From NCBI RefSeq assembly GCF_042678405.1, contig NZ_JBHTLI010000001.1, forward strand, positions 434,001 to 498,000: a stretch of 64,000 nucleotides of DNA. The letters are read 5' to 3'. Below, piece by piece: positions 1-8,362 of this stretch. The translations under genes were made by a program, and so were the position numbers. Origin of the DNA: Salegentibacter_A chungangensis (GTDB taxonomy: Bacteria > Bacteroidota > Bacteroidia > Flavobacteriales > Flavobacteriaceae). Below the pieces are notes generated by a model. That model was not told the origin of the DNA. It did no database searches and saw only the letters and a list, made by a program, of their open reading frames with translations. Numbering within the stretch: position 1 is the first letter of the stretch; each line of letters starts with the position of its first letter.

Positions 1-599
1 AACTAATGGAGGAAAGCCTGGGGGTACCGGTGATAAACGAATACGGGGCGAGTGAGGTAGGTCTCATCGCTTTTGAGAACAGGAACAGCGAATGGATCGT
101 GAATTCTGAAGACCTCTTCATCGAAATTCTGGATAAAAACGGGAAAACGGTTCCTAAAGGAACCGAAGGCAGAGTGGTAATTACCTCGCTTTACAACAAG
201 GCGCATCCAATGATTCGTTACGATATTGGTGACTCGGGAGTGCTTTCGGAAAATGGAAGCCTCAAGCAGCCTATCCTTAAGAAACTGATTGGAAGAACCA
301 GTGATATCGCTAAATTACCGGATGGCAAAGTGGTGCCCGGACTTACATTTTATTATGTGACCAAAACCATCATTGAGGACAACGGGGAAATCAAGGAATT
401 TGTGATCACCCAGACAGCTACCGATGCCTTCAAAATTGAATATGTAAGCAAGGAAGATTTTTCTGAATTACAGATCAAAAAGATCCTGCACGCCATAGAA
501 ACCTATGTGGGGAAAAACCTGAAGGTGAATTTTAAAAGATCTGAGGTTTTACGCCGAAGTAAAAGCGGTAAGCTGAAGCAGTTCACCTCGCACCTATAA
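1..599 (+). CDS. Adenylate-forming enzyme, PaaK/CapK-like (5' truncated)
   Basis: Only the C-terminal ~199 codons are present; the reading frame (first full codon at base 3) is open to the window edge, so the start lies upstream. Near the start is the YGASEVGLIA stretch, which matches the conserved AMP-binding core (YGxTE) of the ANL superfamily. It is followed by a hinge-like RYDIGD segment and a small C-terminal domain ending in basic residues. PaaK/CapK-like members usually have about 430-460 residues, so slightly under half the protein is seen. Relatives activate aryl or acyl acids as adenylates, and CapK-like copies are common in capsule and exopolysaccharide clusters; the GT2, UXS and rfbCD genes next door fit that. 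The substrate is unknown. Its stop codon overlaps the stop of the convergent GT2 gene. Confidence 0.75.
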   Translation, partial: LMEESLGVPVINEYGASEVGLIAFENRNSEWIVNSEDLFIEILDKNGKTVPKGTEGRVVITSLYNKAHPMIRYDIGDSGVLSENGSLKQPILKKLIGRTSDIAKLPDGKVVPGLTFYYVTKTIIEDNGEIKEFVITQTATDAFKIEYVSKEDFSELQIKKILHAIETYVGKNLKVNFKRSEVLRRSKSGKLKQFTSHL

Positions 600-1370
600 G
601 GCCTTTTCCATTCTTTTTTTTACAAAAAAATGCTCTTTCAGGAACATAAGCATACACCTGATGCTTTTAAAAAAACCGAAACCCAGCACTTTGTGATATA
701 TATTGAAATTGTACCTCAGCATTTCAATTTTGTTCCCCGAAATGGAATTCCTTCTTACCCGGTAGAGGGCTAAAGGCTCCTTAATGCTCCTGGCCTCTCC
801 GGCTTTTTTTACAGCTTCAAGCCATAAGCCCCAATCCTGCCTCTTTCTGATCTCCGGTGCATATATCTTACCAAGTTCCCCGGCATTGTATATTCCGGTA
901 AGATTACCAACATAATTGGATTTTAGCAGCTTATTGTACGTAAGAAAAGGAAGCGCCTCCACCTGCCGGTTTAGTTTTTCTCCTTTTTCTGAGATCAGTT
1001 CATAACTAGAAAAACAAACCTTAACCTGGCTCTCCTGCATAAATTTAAGCTGTTTCTCTAGCTTTTCAGGCTTCCACAGGTCATCATCATCCAGAAAGGC
1101 TATAAAAGCGCCTCTGGCAGCCTCTATTCCTTTGTTACGGGATATCCCGGCGCCTTCATTGCTTTTATTACGAATGATCCTTAGCCTGGAATCCTCAGCG
1201 GCAAGTCCCTGGATTGTGGCAAGGGTAGCATCGGTAGAAGCATCATCAACAATTATAAGTTCCAGATCGCTGTAAGTTTGTTCCAGAACAGAACGCACAG
1301 ATCCACTAATATAACCGGCGCTGTTGAAGGCCGGCATAATAACGGATACCAGTGCCGGGTTTTTATTCAT
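594..1370 (-). CDS. Glycosyltransferase family 2
   Basis: 258 residues with a GT-A fold signature. A hydrophobic beta strand with SVIMPAFNSA lies at residues 9-18. The nucleotide-binding VDDAS is at 41-45, and the metal-binding acidic run FLDDDDLW is at 92-99. Family 2 enzymes transfer a sugar from a nucleotide-sugar donor to a lipid-linked or glycan acceptor at the cytoplasmic face of the inner membrane. It is the last gene of a compact leftward operon after UXS, rfbD and rfbC, so UDP-xylose/UDP-glucuronate-derived sugar or dTDP-rhamnose are plausible donors; this is inference from context. There is no transmembrane helix beyond moderately hydrophobic C-terminal stretches. The last 6 nt overlap the end of the convergent adenylate-forming gene. 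Confidence 0.88.
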   Translation of the reverse strand: MNKNPALVSVIMPAFNSAGYISGSVRSVLEQTYSDLELIIVDDASTDATLATIQGLAAEDSRLRIIRNKSNEGAGISRNKGIEAARGAFIAFLDDDDLWKPEKLEKQLKFMQESQVKVCFSSYELISEKGEKLNRQVEALPFLTYNKLLKSNYVGNLTGIYNAGELGKIYAPEIRKRQDWGLWLEAVKKAGEARSIKEPLALYRVRRNSISGNKIEMLRYNFNIYHKVLGFGFFKSIRCMLMFLKEHFFVKKRMEKAL

Positions 1371-1379
1371 CGGATTATT

Positions 1380-2369
1380 TTAACGTCTGATGTGTTTTGA
1401 AAAATCCTTGTGCTCACTCTTTTTAAGCTCTTCTTTGCTAAGGTTTTTAAAATAATCATAAGTGATCTTCATTCCCTCACTTCGTGATATCTTCGGCTCC
1501 CAGCCCAGCACTTGCTTTGCGCGGGTAATATCCGGCTGCCGCTGCATAGGATCATCTTTAGGCAGTTCCTTATAAACGATCTTCTGATTGGTCCCGGTAA
1601 GTTTTATGATCTCTTCAGCAAAATCTTTTATCGTGATCTCTTCGGGATTTCCAATATTCACGGGTTCCGAATAATCGCTTAACAGTAACCTGTAAATCCC
1701 TTCAACCTGATCGTCCACATAACAAAAGGACCGGGTCTGGTTTCCGTCACCAAAAACCGTAAGGTCTTCCCCGCGTAACGCCTGGCCTATAAAGGCAGGT
1801 ATCACCCGGCCGTCATTTAATCTCATCCTTGGACCGTAAGTATTAAAGATCCTTGCGATTCGGGTCTCAAGCCCGTGAAAACGGTGATAAGCCATCGTGA
1901 GAGATTCCTGAAAGCGTTTGGCTTCATCATAAACCCCGCGAGGGCCAGTAGAACTCACATTCCCGTAATATTCCTCATTTTGAGGGTGCACTTGCGGATC
2001 TCCGTAAACCTCTGAAGTTGATGCAATCAGGATCCTTGCTTTCTTTTCTTTGGCCAGTCCCAGGAGGTGTAAAGTTCCCAGAGAGCCAACCTTAAGGGTC
2101 TGGATAGGGATCTTAAGGTAATCTATGGGGCTTGCAGGCGAGGCAAAATGCAGAATATAGTCAAGTTTCCCCGGTACGTGCACAAAGGTGGTGACATCGT
2201 GATGATAAAACTCGAAATTAGGGAGTTTGAACAGGTGTTCTATGTTTTTCAGGTTCCCGGTAATAAGATTATCCATTCCTATCACCTCATAACCTTCTTT
2301 AATGAACCTGTCGCACAAATGGGAGGCTAAAAAACCCGCCGCTCCCGTAATAAGAATTCGTTTTGCCAT
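1380..2369 (-). CDS. UDP-glucuronate decarboxylase (UDP-xylose synthase)-like epimerase
   Basis: 329-residue extended short-chain dehydrogenase/reductase. The NAD-binding GAAGFLASH is at 9-17, the STSEVYG segment is at 117-123 and the catalytic YDEAK is at 147-151. The N-terminal ITGAAGFLASHL and the MDNLITG motif are typical of UDP-xylose synthases, which oxidise and decarboxylate UDP-glucuronate to UDP-xylose using bound NAD+. The protein lacks the N-terminal membrane anchor of eukaryotic UXS, as is normal for bacterial forms. It lies 9 bp upstream of the GT2 gene and 37 bp after rfbD in the same direction, which supports nucleotide-sugar supply for exopolysaccharide. A related NAD-dependent epimerase specificity cannot be excluded from sequence alone. 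Confidence 0.82.
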   Translation of the reverse strand: MAKRILITGAAGFLASHLCDRFIKEGYEVIGMDNLITGNLKNIEHLFKLPNFEFYHHDVTTFVHVPGKLDYILHFASPASPIDYLKIPIQTLKVGSLGTLHLLGLAKEKKARILIASTSEVYGDPQVHPQNEEYYGNVSSTGPRGVYDEAKRFQESLTMAYHRFHGLETRIARIFNTYGPRMRLNDGRVIPAFIGQALRGEDLTVFGDGNQTRSFCYVDDQVEGIYRLLLSDYSEPVNIGNPEEITIKDFAEEIIKLTGTNQKIVYKELPKDDPMQRQPDITRAKQVLGWEPKISRSEGMKITYDYFKNLSKEELKKSEHKDFSKHIRR

Positions 2370-2406
2370 TTATATGAAGTGTTTCCAGCCGAAAAGTAAT
2401 CAAATT

Positions 2407-3264
2407 TTAAGAATCCAGAGAATCTATGAGCTCCTTCAGACTGTCTTTCCAGTGAGGTACCTCCAGCTGGAAAGTGTTTTTAAATTTCTTTTTATTCAGA
2501 ACACTGTACACCGGTCTTTCGGCTACAGTTTTATAGGCATTGCTTTTAGTTAAACTCACCTGGTCCCGTTTCCCGGAAAGCTCAAGAATCGCTAAGGCGA
2601 AGTCGTACCAGGTGGCCTCCCCCTCATTACTGTAATGATATAAACCAAAATCTGTATCGTCTTCATCTATGATATCCAGAACCATTTCAGCCAGATCGTT
2701 GGCATTGGTAGGAGTTCCCGTTTGAGAAGTCGTGATCTTCAGATCGGTCCTTTCTTCAGCCTTTCTCAAAATGGTATTGAAGAAATTATGCCCGAATTCC
2801 GAATACAACCAGGAGGTCCTGAAAATGAAATAATTATTGCATTCCTGCTTGATATATTCTTCGCCTTTTAATTTGGAGGAACCGTATATATTAATGGGAT
2901 TGGTCTGATCTTCTTCAGAATAAGGGGTATTCGAATTTCCGTCGAAGACATAATCTGTAGAAAAGTGAATTAATACAATATCGTTAACCTTACATAATGC
3001 CGCGAGATTCCTTGCGGCCTTGGCATTTACGAGAAAGGCTTTTTCCTTCTCCTCTTCTGCCTTTTCCACATTTGTATATGCGGCACAATTAATACAAAAA
3101 TCGATCTTCTTTGCTTCGAACAACTGGCGTAACGCCGACTTATTTGTAATGTCCACTTCTTCTGAAGACATTATTAATAAATCGAGATCAGGATAATGTT
3201 TCGACAGTTTTTCAAAACATTGGGCTAACTGGCCCTTACCGCCTGTCACCAAGACTGTTTTCAT
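2407..3264 (-). CDS. rfbD: dTDP-4-dehydrorhamnose reductase
   Basis: 285-residue SDR protein that carries out the last step of dTDP-L-rhamnose synthesis, NAD(P)H-dependent reduction of dTDP-4-keto-L-rhamnose. The glycine-rich GGKGQL is at 8-13, STDYVFDG at 102-109, and the catalytic Tyr127-xxx-Lys131 lies in YGSSK. These match the RmlD family in spacing and length. Its start codon overlaps the end of rfbC by 4 nt, so the two are translationally coupled. rfbA and rfbB are not in this window, so the first two pathway steps must be encoded elsewhere, or the 4-keto sugar is used by other enzymes. Confidence 0.9.
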   Translation of the reverse strand: MKTVLVTGGKGQLAQCFEKLSKHYPDLDLLIMSSEEVDITNKSALRQLFEAKKIDFCINCAAYTNVEKAEEEKEKAFLVNAKAARNLAALCKVNDIVLIHFSTDYVFDGNSNTPYSEEDQTNPINIYGSSKLKGEEYIKQECNNYFIFRTSWLYSEFGHNFFNTILRKAEERTDLKITTSQTGTPTNANDLAEMVLDIIDEDDTDFGLYHYSNEGEATWYDFALAILELSGKRDQVSLTKSNAYKTVAERPVYSVLNKKKFKNTFQLEVPHWKDSLKELIDSLDS

Positions 3265-3806
3265 TCAAATAATTCTTTAAAACCAGGTTGTACCCTGTCT
3301 TTTTCAGATAAAATCAATTTATCTTCCGGAAAATCCCAGTCGATGTTCAGCTCAGGATCGTTGTAAATGATTCCCTGTTCAGAACCGGGATAATAATACT
3401 GGTCGCATTTATAGGCAAACACCGAAGTCTCGGAAAGAGTCAGAAAGCCGTGAGCAAAACCCTTAGGCACATAAAGCTGCTGCAGGTTCTCATCATCCAG
3501 CACAACCTTAAAATGTTTTTTAAAAGTTGGTGAATCGGGCCTGAGGTCTATCACTACGTCCAGAACCTTTCCGTGTATCACCCTCACCAGCTTAGACTGG
3601 GCAAATTCTCCTTTTTGAAAATGCATTCCTCTAAGCACCCCATAAGATGAAACCGACTGATTATCCTGTACAAACTCGGTATCCAGGCCGGTTAACCGGT
3701 TAAACTTTTTCTTATGATAGCTCTCCAGAAAAATTCCCCGGTTATCCCTGAAAACCTGAGGTTTGATAATAAAACAATCTTTTAAAGGAGTTTTTTCAAT
3801 TTGCAT
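3261..3806 (-). CDS. rfbC: dTDP-4-dehydrorhamnose 3,5-epimerase
   Basis: 181-residue cupin-fold epimerase converting dTDP-4-keto-6-deoxyglucose to dTDP-4-keto-L-rhamnose. The catalytic His62 sits in GVLRGMHFQ, the PKGFAHGF motif is at 114-121, and the aromatic cluster YKCDQYYYPGSE, which holds the family tyrosine, is at 132-143. The length equals that of classical RmlC. It overlaps rfbD by 4 nt and follows the preceding gene by 6 bp, so it is part of a single leftward operon that begins with the M23 peptidase. Confidence 0.93.
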   Translation of the reverse strand: MQIEKTPLKDCFIIKPQVFRDNRGIFLESYHKKKFNRLTGLDTEFVQDNQSVSSYGVLRGMHFQKGEFAQSKLVRVIHGKVLDVVIDLRPDSPTFKKHFKVVLDDENLQQLYVPKGFAHGFLTLSETSVFAYKCDQYYYPGSEQGIIYNDPELNIDWDFPEDKLILSEKDRVQPGFKELFE

Positions 3807-3812
3807 GAAAGG

Positions 3813-5501
3813 CTAAGAATTAAAGATTTGCTCAAGGATTTTTTCAGTGATCAGGTAGGTAGGCTTCACTCCCGTGGTACCCAAACCACCTGACGCCAGG
3901 GTGCTTCCTGTCTCCAAAGGGTTATCTGAAGCGTAATAGGCATACCTCACCTTCACCTCAGAGCTTATATTACCCCTTAGTTTAGAGGCCGCCTGGATGG
4001 CTTTCTGGTAATGCACTCCTTCCATCTCCAGACCGCTTACATTCCAGGTAGAGTCATAGAAGAACTGTAACAGGTCTTTATTCTGAAGAGAGGTTCCCAA
4101 AACCGTGATCATTGCCCCGTCAAGAACCTTAATTCCGTTGCCTTCAAAATCCTTTTTAGTGAGTTCGTTATTGAATGGATAGTTATCTGCCGTCCCTTCG
4201 AATAAATGGGCTGAAGGCACCATAATATCTCCTTTTCCGCCTTCAAGAATCCCTGCTTTCCCCATTATGGAAACAGACTTCACATTCATATGAATCTCAT
4301 TATCCTCAAAATTATAAGGTTTCAGAAGTTCATCCATAGTTTCATAGGCCTGTTCTCCAAAAGCATAATCCATAACTATGATCACAGGCTTTTCATCATC
4401 ATTCTTCTTACTAAAGTCCGCATTTTTAAAGCTGCCTTCCATCTTTGAGGTGTCAAAAACCTGAACGTCTATGTTGGTTCCGCTTTTATCCTCCAGAAAC
4501 TTCATTCCTTTACTAATTGCCGCCTTTTTTATTTTATTCCTTAACTCCCCGTTGGCATTATTGCTCAGTTCCTCGTACAGCTTTAAAGGTTCTTTTTTCT
4601 TAAGCTCGGTTTTGAGCGCAAAAGGAGTGTAAAGCGTGTTCATCACACTGTGCATATTGGCGCTGATAATGTGAACAGGACGATGCATCAGGTTATTCTC
4701 AACCAGGTATTGTTTAATATTATCGGCCCAGATCTCCCCGTGAATGTGGTGACCCAGTCTTTCCCTCAGCACTGGGCTAAAGGTGATGATCCTCTTTTGG
4801 TTATTGATGGTCTCATTAATCGCAAGTTTTCCCAGCCAGTAAATAATATGCAGAAAACGCTCCCTATTCTCTGGAATGGAGAACTTGGAATAAATGGTAG
4901 AAACCTCGTGAAAGGTCCTTCCGAGTATATTTGCCGTATGCGTTAAAGCCACTTCCCTTTCGGCCTGGCTCAGGTCGCCGTTCTGCAATACCGCCTTTTC
5001 AAGTTTTTCCCAGTCCCTGGTAACATTGCCTTCTTCATCTATCACCACTCTGCGCATAACCTTGTGAGACTCGATGAACAGAAAGGTAAGGTGAGTAAGG
5101 ATATCATAGATCTCAGAGCGACCCCTTGTGATCTCGATATTCATCTGTTCTTCATCTATACGGTAACAGTTCCTGCGTCGTTTTGGCGGAACAATAGGTT
5201 TAAAGTGTGAGTTCCCGTAGCCCTCGTCGCTGGTAAGGTTTATATACTGGCACTCTTCAATACCAATTGGCAAGCGGTCTATAACATACAGCAGTCCGCT
5301 TAACTCGGCTTTATCGTCGGCTACAGAACCATATATTTCAGGCCTCAGGGTGAGCAAGGCCTCGCGAAGCGTCTCTCCGGACACTCCCATAGGCTTATAG
5401 AAACCACGATTGAACAGGTGGCGCATCGTAATGTACATACGCTCTATAGCATTAGTGCTTTCCTGTGCACGCGTGCGTCCGTATAATTTTAAATTGGGCA
5501 T
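3813..5501 (-). CDS. Conserved Bacteroidota protein (DUF6909-like) with nucleoside-phosphorylase-like C-terminus
   Basis: 562 residues, no signal peptide and no membrane helix. I recall this family as DUF6909 but could not check the name. The N-terminal ~350 residues are helical and of unknown function. From about residue 373 a Rossmann-like beta strand (VIIVMDYAFG) begins, then a segment GKAGILEGGKGDIMVPSAH (414-432). The GLEMEG motif (490-495) and an ASDN motif (524-527) follow. A Met-Glu pair followed some 30 residues later by Ser-Asp is the arrangement of the ribose-binding Glu and catalytic Asp in purine nucleoside phosphorylase/MTA nucleosidase. I infer a distant, possibly active member of that fold. 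It lies between a GH3-family gene (8 bp) and rfbC (6 bp). No substrate can be assigned. Confidence 0.6.
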   Translation of the reverse strand: MPNLKLYGRTRAQESTNAIERMYITMRHLFNRGFYKPMGVSGETLREALLTLRPEIYGSVADDKAELSGLLYVIDRLPIGIEECQYINLTSDEGYGNSHFKPIVPPKRRRNCYRIDEEQMNIEITRGRSEIYDILTHLTFLFIESHKVMRRVVIDEEGNVTRDWEKLEKAVLQNGDLSQAEREVALTHTANILGRTFHEVSTIYSKFSIPENRERFLHIIYWLGKLAINETINNQKRIITFSPVLRERLGHHIHGEIWADNIKQYLVENNLMHRPVHIISANMHSVMNTLYTPFALKTELKKKEPLKLYEELSNNANGELRNKIKKAAISKGMKFLEDKSGTNIDVQVFDTSKMEGSFKNADFSKKNDDEKPVIIVMDYAFGEQAYETMDELLKPYNFEDNEIHMNVKSVSIMGKAGILEGGKGDIMVPSAHLFEGTADNYPFNNELTKKDFEGNGIKVLDGAMITVLGTSLQNKDLLQFFYDSTWNVSGLEMEGVHYQKAIQAASKLRGNISSEVKVRYAYYASDNPLETGSTLASGGLGTTGVKPTYLITEKILEQIFNS

Positions 5502-5509
5502 ATTTTGAT

Positions 5510-7009
5510 TTAGTTTTTAATCAGATTTTCAAGCTTTTCCGCGATATTTCTGTCGTTGGAAAGCCTGGGCAATTTATTTTGTCCTCCTAATTTACCAATA
5601 GATTTCATATACTGCTGAAATCCGTTCTCAGGAATCTTTGTGACCTTAAGCTTCTGAAGGATCTTCCCGTCTATAAGGTCAAAATAGTAAGAATTTTGCT
5701 TCTGCATAGATTCATCCAGGCTATCCCTGAAAATATTCATATCCTCAGGCTCTTTTTCGAACTCCACAAACCATTCGTGATAAGGCAGTTCATCACCCCC
5801 GGGGGTAATGTTAGGTGCAACGGTAAACTCGCTGATCCGGGCACCTGTTTTTTCGGTCGCCTCCTGCATTGCCTGTTCCACTTCTTTGGCGATCACGTGC
5901 TCCCCGAAAGCCGAAATATAATGCTTGATCCGGCCTGAGACCATAAGTCTGTAAGGCTTTAACGAGGTGAACTGCACCGTATCTCCAATATTGTAAGCCC
6001 AAAGACCTGCGGTGGTAGAGACCAGCATAACGTAATTCACACCTTTCTCGACCTCCCCGATCGTAAACCTTTTTGGATTATCATCGAAGAATTCATCTGC
6101 CTTGATGAATTCGTAGAACATTCCGGAATCCAGCTGCAGCAACATCCCCTTTTCTTTCTGTTTATCCTGAAAGGCAAAAAAGCCTTCTGAAGCCGGGTAA
6201 AGCTCTATACTGTCCACCTTTCGGCCTATGAGATTCTCAAATTTTGATCGGTACGGCTCATAATTCACTCCGCCGTAAATGAATAACTGAAAGTTCTTAA
6301 AAAGGTCTCCAATATCCTTTCCGGTCTTCTGCTTAAGTCTTTCAAAATACATCTGTACCCAGGACGGGATCCCGCTAATCACGGTCATATTCTCATCTTT
6401 GGTCTCTTCCACGATGGCTTCGACCTTGGTTTCCCAATCTTCAATGCAGTTGGTTTCCCAGCTCGGCATTCGGTTCCTCTGCAAATAACCCGGGACGTAA
6501 TGGGCCACAATCCCAGATAATCGGCCCAGTTTCACCCCGTTCTTCTCCTGGAGTTCCGGGCTTCCCTGCAAAAAGATCATCTTCCCGTCAACAAATTCGG
6601 CATTCCCGGTTTCTTCTATATAACACAAGATCGCGTTCCTGGCTGCCTTGATGTGAGTAGGCATAGAATCTTTGGTTAACGGAATATATTTAGCCCCGCT
6701 GGTGGTTCCTGAGGTCTTGGCATAGTACAATGGTTTACCCGGCCAAAGCACATCCGGCTCCCCGGCGACCATCTTATCTACATAAGACCTTAATTCCTCA
6801 TAATCTCTTACGGGGACATTTTTCACGAAATCTGCGTGGGTTTTAATATTCCCGAAATCGTGATCTTTTCCAAACTGGGTATTGCTCCCTTTGGAGATAA
6901 GCTCCCGAAAGACCTTCTCCTGGGTAGCTTCAGGGTGTGAAGCCCATTTATCTATTTTTCGGCGAATATATTTTGCAAAAATCTTTGCGGCAATTGCTTT
7001 TACAGACAT
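5510..7009 (-). CDS. GH3-family (auxin-responsive-like) acyl-acid-amido synthetase homologue
   Basis: 499 residues belonging to the GH3 branch of adenylate-forming enzymes. The ATP/phosphate loop TSGTTSGAKYIP is at 99-110. The middle segment YPASEGFFAFQ corresponds to the A5-like motif, and YNIGDTVQFTSL corresponds to the motif that contacts ribose. Plant GH3 proteins conjugate amino acids to jasmonate or auxin; bacterial relatives are widespread in Bacteroidota and lack an assigned substrate. The gene starts 3 bp after the M23 peptidase and ends 8 bp before the nucleoside-phosphorylase-like gene, so all three are co-transcribed. The family assignment is firm; the reaction is inferred from the fold only. 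Confidence 0.85.
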   Translation of the reverse strand: MSVKAIAAKIFAKYIRRKIDKWASHPEATQEKVFRELISKGSNTQFGKDHDFGNIKTHADFVKNVPVRDYEELRSYVDKMVAGEPDVLWPGKPLYYAKTSGTTSGAKYIPLTKDSMPTHIKAARNAILCYIEETGNAEFVDGKMIFLQGSPELQEKNGVKLGRLSGIVAHYVPGYLQRNRMPSWETNCIEDWETKVEAIVEETKDENMTVISGIPSWVQMYFERLKQKTGKDIGDLFKNFQLFIYGGVNYEPYRSKFENLIGRKVDSIELYPASEGFFAFQDKQKEKGMLLQLDSGMFYEFIKADEFFDDNPKRFTIGEVEKGVNYVMLVSTTAGLWAYNIGDTVQFTSLKPYRLMVSGRIKHYISAFGEHVIAKEVEQAMQEATEKTGARISEFTVAPNITPGGDELPYHEWFVEFEKEPEDMNIFRDSLDESMQKQNSYYFDLIDGKILQKLKVTKIPENGFQQYMKSIGKLGGQNKLPRLSNDRNIAEKLENLIKN

Positions 7010-7012
7010 AGT

Positions 7013-7885
7013 TTAATCAAAATCAATATAATCTACCGGATCTACCGGTGTCGCTTCATTCCAAAGCTCAAAATGCAGGTGCGGTCCGGTGGTGTACTCC
7101 CCTGTTGATCCCGCACTGGCAATAACTTCCCCTGCACTTACCACATCTCCCTGTTGCTTGGTTAGAGATGCATTGTGCTTATATACGGAAAGCAGGCCAT
7201 ACGGATGTTTTATGATGATCACATAACCGGTCTCGGCGGTCCATTCAGAAAATATCACCCGCCCGTCTGCAACCGATTTTACCGGTGCATTTTTAGGAAC
7301 CACAATATCTACGGCATAATGCTTATTCTTAGCACTATAGCCCTCTGAAATACTACCCTTTACCGGCGGAAACAAAGAAAAGTCTATATGATCTGTAGCC
7401 GATGGAAGGATGTTGTACTTATCCTCCTGAGCCACTTCAGCCCTTAAAATAGAGTCTGCTTTAACGGTAGTGATTTCCTCATCAAAGTCCGGGCTTTCAT
7501 AAGAAGAGATTACCATCGAATCCCGGTTTAAAACATCGGTTTCCAATTCTCCGGAAAGAGCACTCTTAATGGAGCTAAGATATTGCTCATTCAGTTTTAT
7601 AACCTGCTGTAAGGAATCTGTGGTATAAGCCAGATTGGTCGCTTTTTGCTTTAGTTCTGCGGAAGAATAACCCGGAATATATTCCTTTAAGGGCGTAAAG
7701 GCGATAAGAAAAGTGGTTCCGGCAATAAGTATGATCATACTTAAACCAACCGCCACAAATACATTTAAACGCGTTAATTTAAATGAAAACCGCTCCTCGA
7801 AGGTATCCTCGTTAAGGATTACCATCCGGTACTTATGAAGGAGCTTTTTGGTGAATTTCTTCTTATTTTTTTCTCTTTCTGCCAT
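7013..7885 (-). CDS. M23-family peptidoglycan endopeptidase, membrane anchored
   Basis: 290 residues from the ATG at 7885. A longer frame reaches a TTG at 7903, but that TTG lies inside the -7 promoter element, so the ATG (MAEREKNKKKF) is preferred. A basic cytoplasmic head is followed by one transmembrane helix (about residues 45-65), a coiled linker, then a LytM/M23 zinc domain. The metal-site pieces KNKHYAVDIVVPK and GPHLHFELWNE (near the C-terminus) are present. Such proteins cut peptide cross-links in the periplasm or act as scaffolds for cell-wall and envelope assembly; the intact HxH argues for a real peptidase. It is the first gene of a seven-gene leftward operon. Confidence 0.87.
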   Translation of the reverse strand: MAEREKNKKKFTKKLLHKYRMVILNEDTFEERFSFKLTRLNVFVAVGLSMIILIAGTTFLIAFTPLKEYIPGYSSAELKQKATNLAYTTDSLQQVIKLNEQYLSSIKSALSGELETDVLNRDSMVISSYESPDFDEEITTVKADSILRAEVAQEDKYNILPSATDHIDFSLFPPVKGSISEGYSAKNKHYAVDIVVPKNAPVKSVADGRVIFSEWTAETGYVIIIKHPYGLLSVYKHNASLTKQQGDVVSAGEVIASAGSTGEYTTGPHLHFELWNEATPVDPVDYIDFD

Positions 7886-7900
7886 AATTAAACGCTTGTA

Positions 7901-7908
7901 CAAAGATA
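7901..7908 (-). promoter_or_regulatory. -7 promoter element of the M23-led operon
   Basis: On the minus strand the 8 bases read TATCTTTG, an exact match to the Bacteroidota -7 consensus TAnnTTTG. Transcription would start about 4 nt downstream, leaving a leader of only ~12 nt before the ATG at 7885. No convincing -33 TTG was found. Basis: motif match only. Confidence 0.6.
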
Positions 7909-8094
7909 ACGGAAAATATTCCGGGGATTTATATCAAATATCACTCCATCCTGAAAAATGAATTTAAAGTCCGGGCTTTCCGAGAGGGCCCTTAAGCCCT
8001 CTGAAACTATCCAAGAGGCTTTTAAAACAGTCGCTTAGTAAGTTAAATTTATCCATTTTTATTTTGGATAAAGGATTTATTGCTGAATTCTTGT
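7909..8094. other. Intergenic region between divergent M23 operon and tatA, with a GC-rich hairpin
   Basis: No gene is seen. The one notable structure is a perfect 7-bp inverted repeat, AGAGGGC (7983-7989) and GCCCTCT (7996-8002), around the 6-nt loop CCTTAA. It lies upstream of both divergent promoters and has no T-run, so it is not a typical terminator. A regulator site or a chance element are both possible. Confidence 0.35.
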
Positions 8095-8102
8095 TAAGTT
8101 TG
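8095..8102 (+). promoter_or_regulatory. -7 promoter element of tatA
   Basis: TAAGTTTG matches TAnnTTTG exactly and ends 20 nt before the tatA ATG at 8123, giving a predicted leader of ~17 nt. A TTTG at 8063-8066 is too far upstream (28 nt) to be a good -33 partner. Confidence 0.55.
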
Positions 8103-8122
8103 CAGTATTAAATAATTCTATT

Positions 8123-8338
8123 ATGAACGCATTTATTTTACCATTGGCTATAGGCGCACCACAGATAATTTTAATCGTAATTGTTATATTACTGTTATTT
8201 GGTGGTCGTAAAATTCCTGAATTGATGAGAGGTCTTGGAAGTGGAATCAAGGAATTTAAAGATGCCTCGAAAGATGACGACAAGAGCAATCCGAGTCCCG
8301 ATGACTCTAACGAAGGGATCTCAGATAAAAAGAAATAG
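8123..8338 (+). CDS. tatA: Twin-arginine translocase subunit TatA/E
   Basis: 71 residues: a short N-terminal transmembrane helix (residues 10-25), then the hinge FGGRKIPELMRGLGSGIKEF with the FG-x-KxxPE-type motif, then an amphipathic helix and a charged, disordered tail. TatA forms the protein-conducting assembly that moves folded, cofactor-loaded proteins across the inner membrane. It is monocistronic here, and tatB/tatC are not in the window. The gene is bounded by its own promoter and a strong downstream hairpin terminator. Confidence 0.92.
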   Translation: MNAFILPLAIGAPQIILIVIVILLLFGGRKIPELMRGLGSGIKEFKDASKDDDKSNPSPDDSNEGISDKKK

Positions 8339-8362
8339 TAATCCTGAATTACTAAAGACAAT

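Noticed and set aside
7885..7903. TTG start at 7903 for the M23 peptidase
   Set aside because: The TTG lies in an exact -7 promoter element, so the transcript starts downstream of it; the ATG at 7885 is used.
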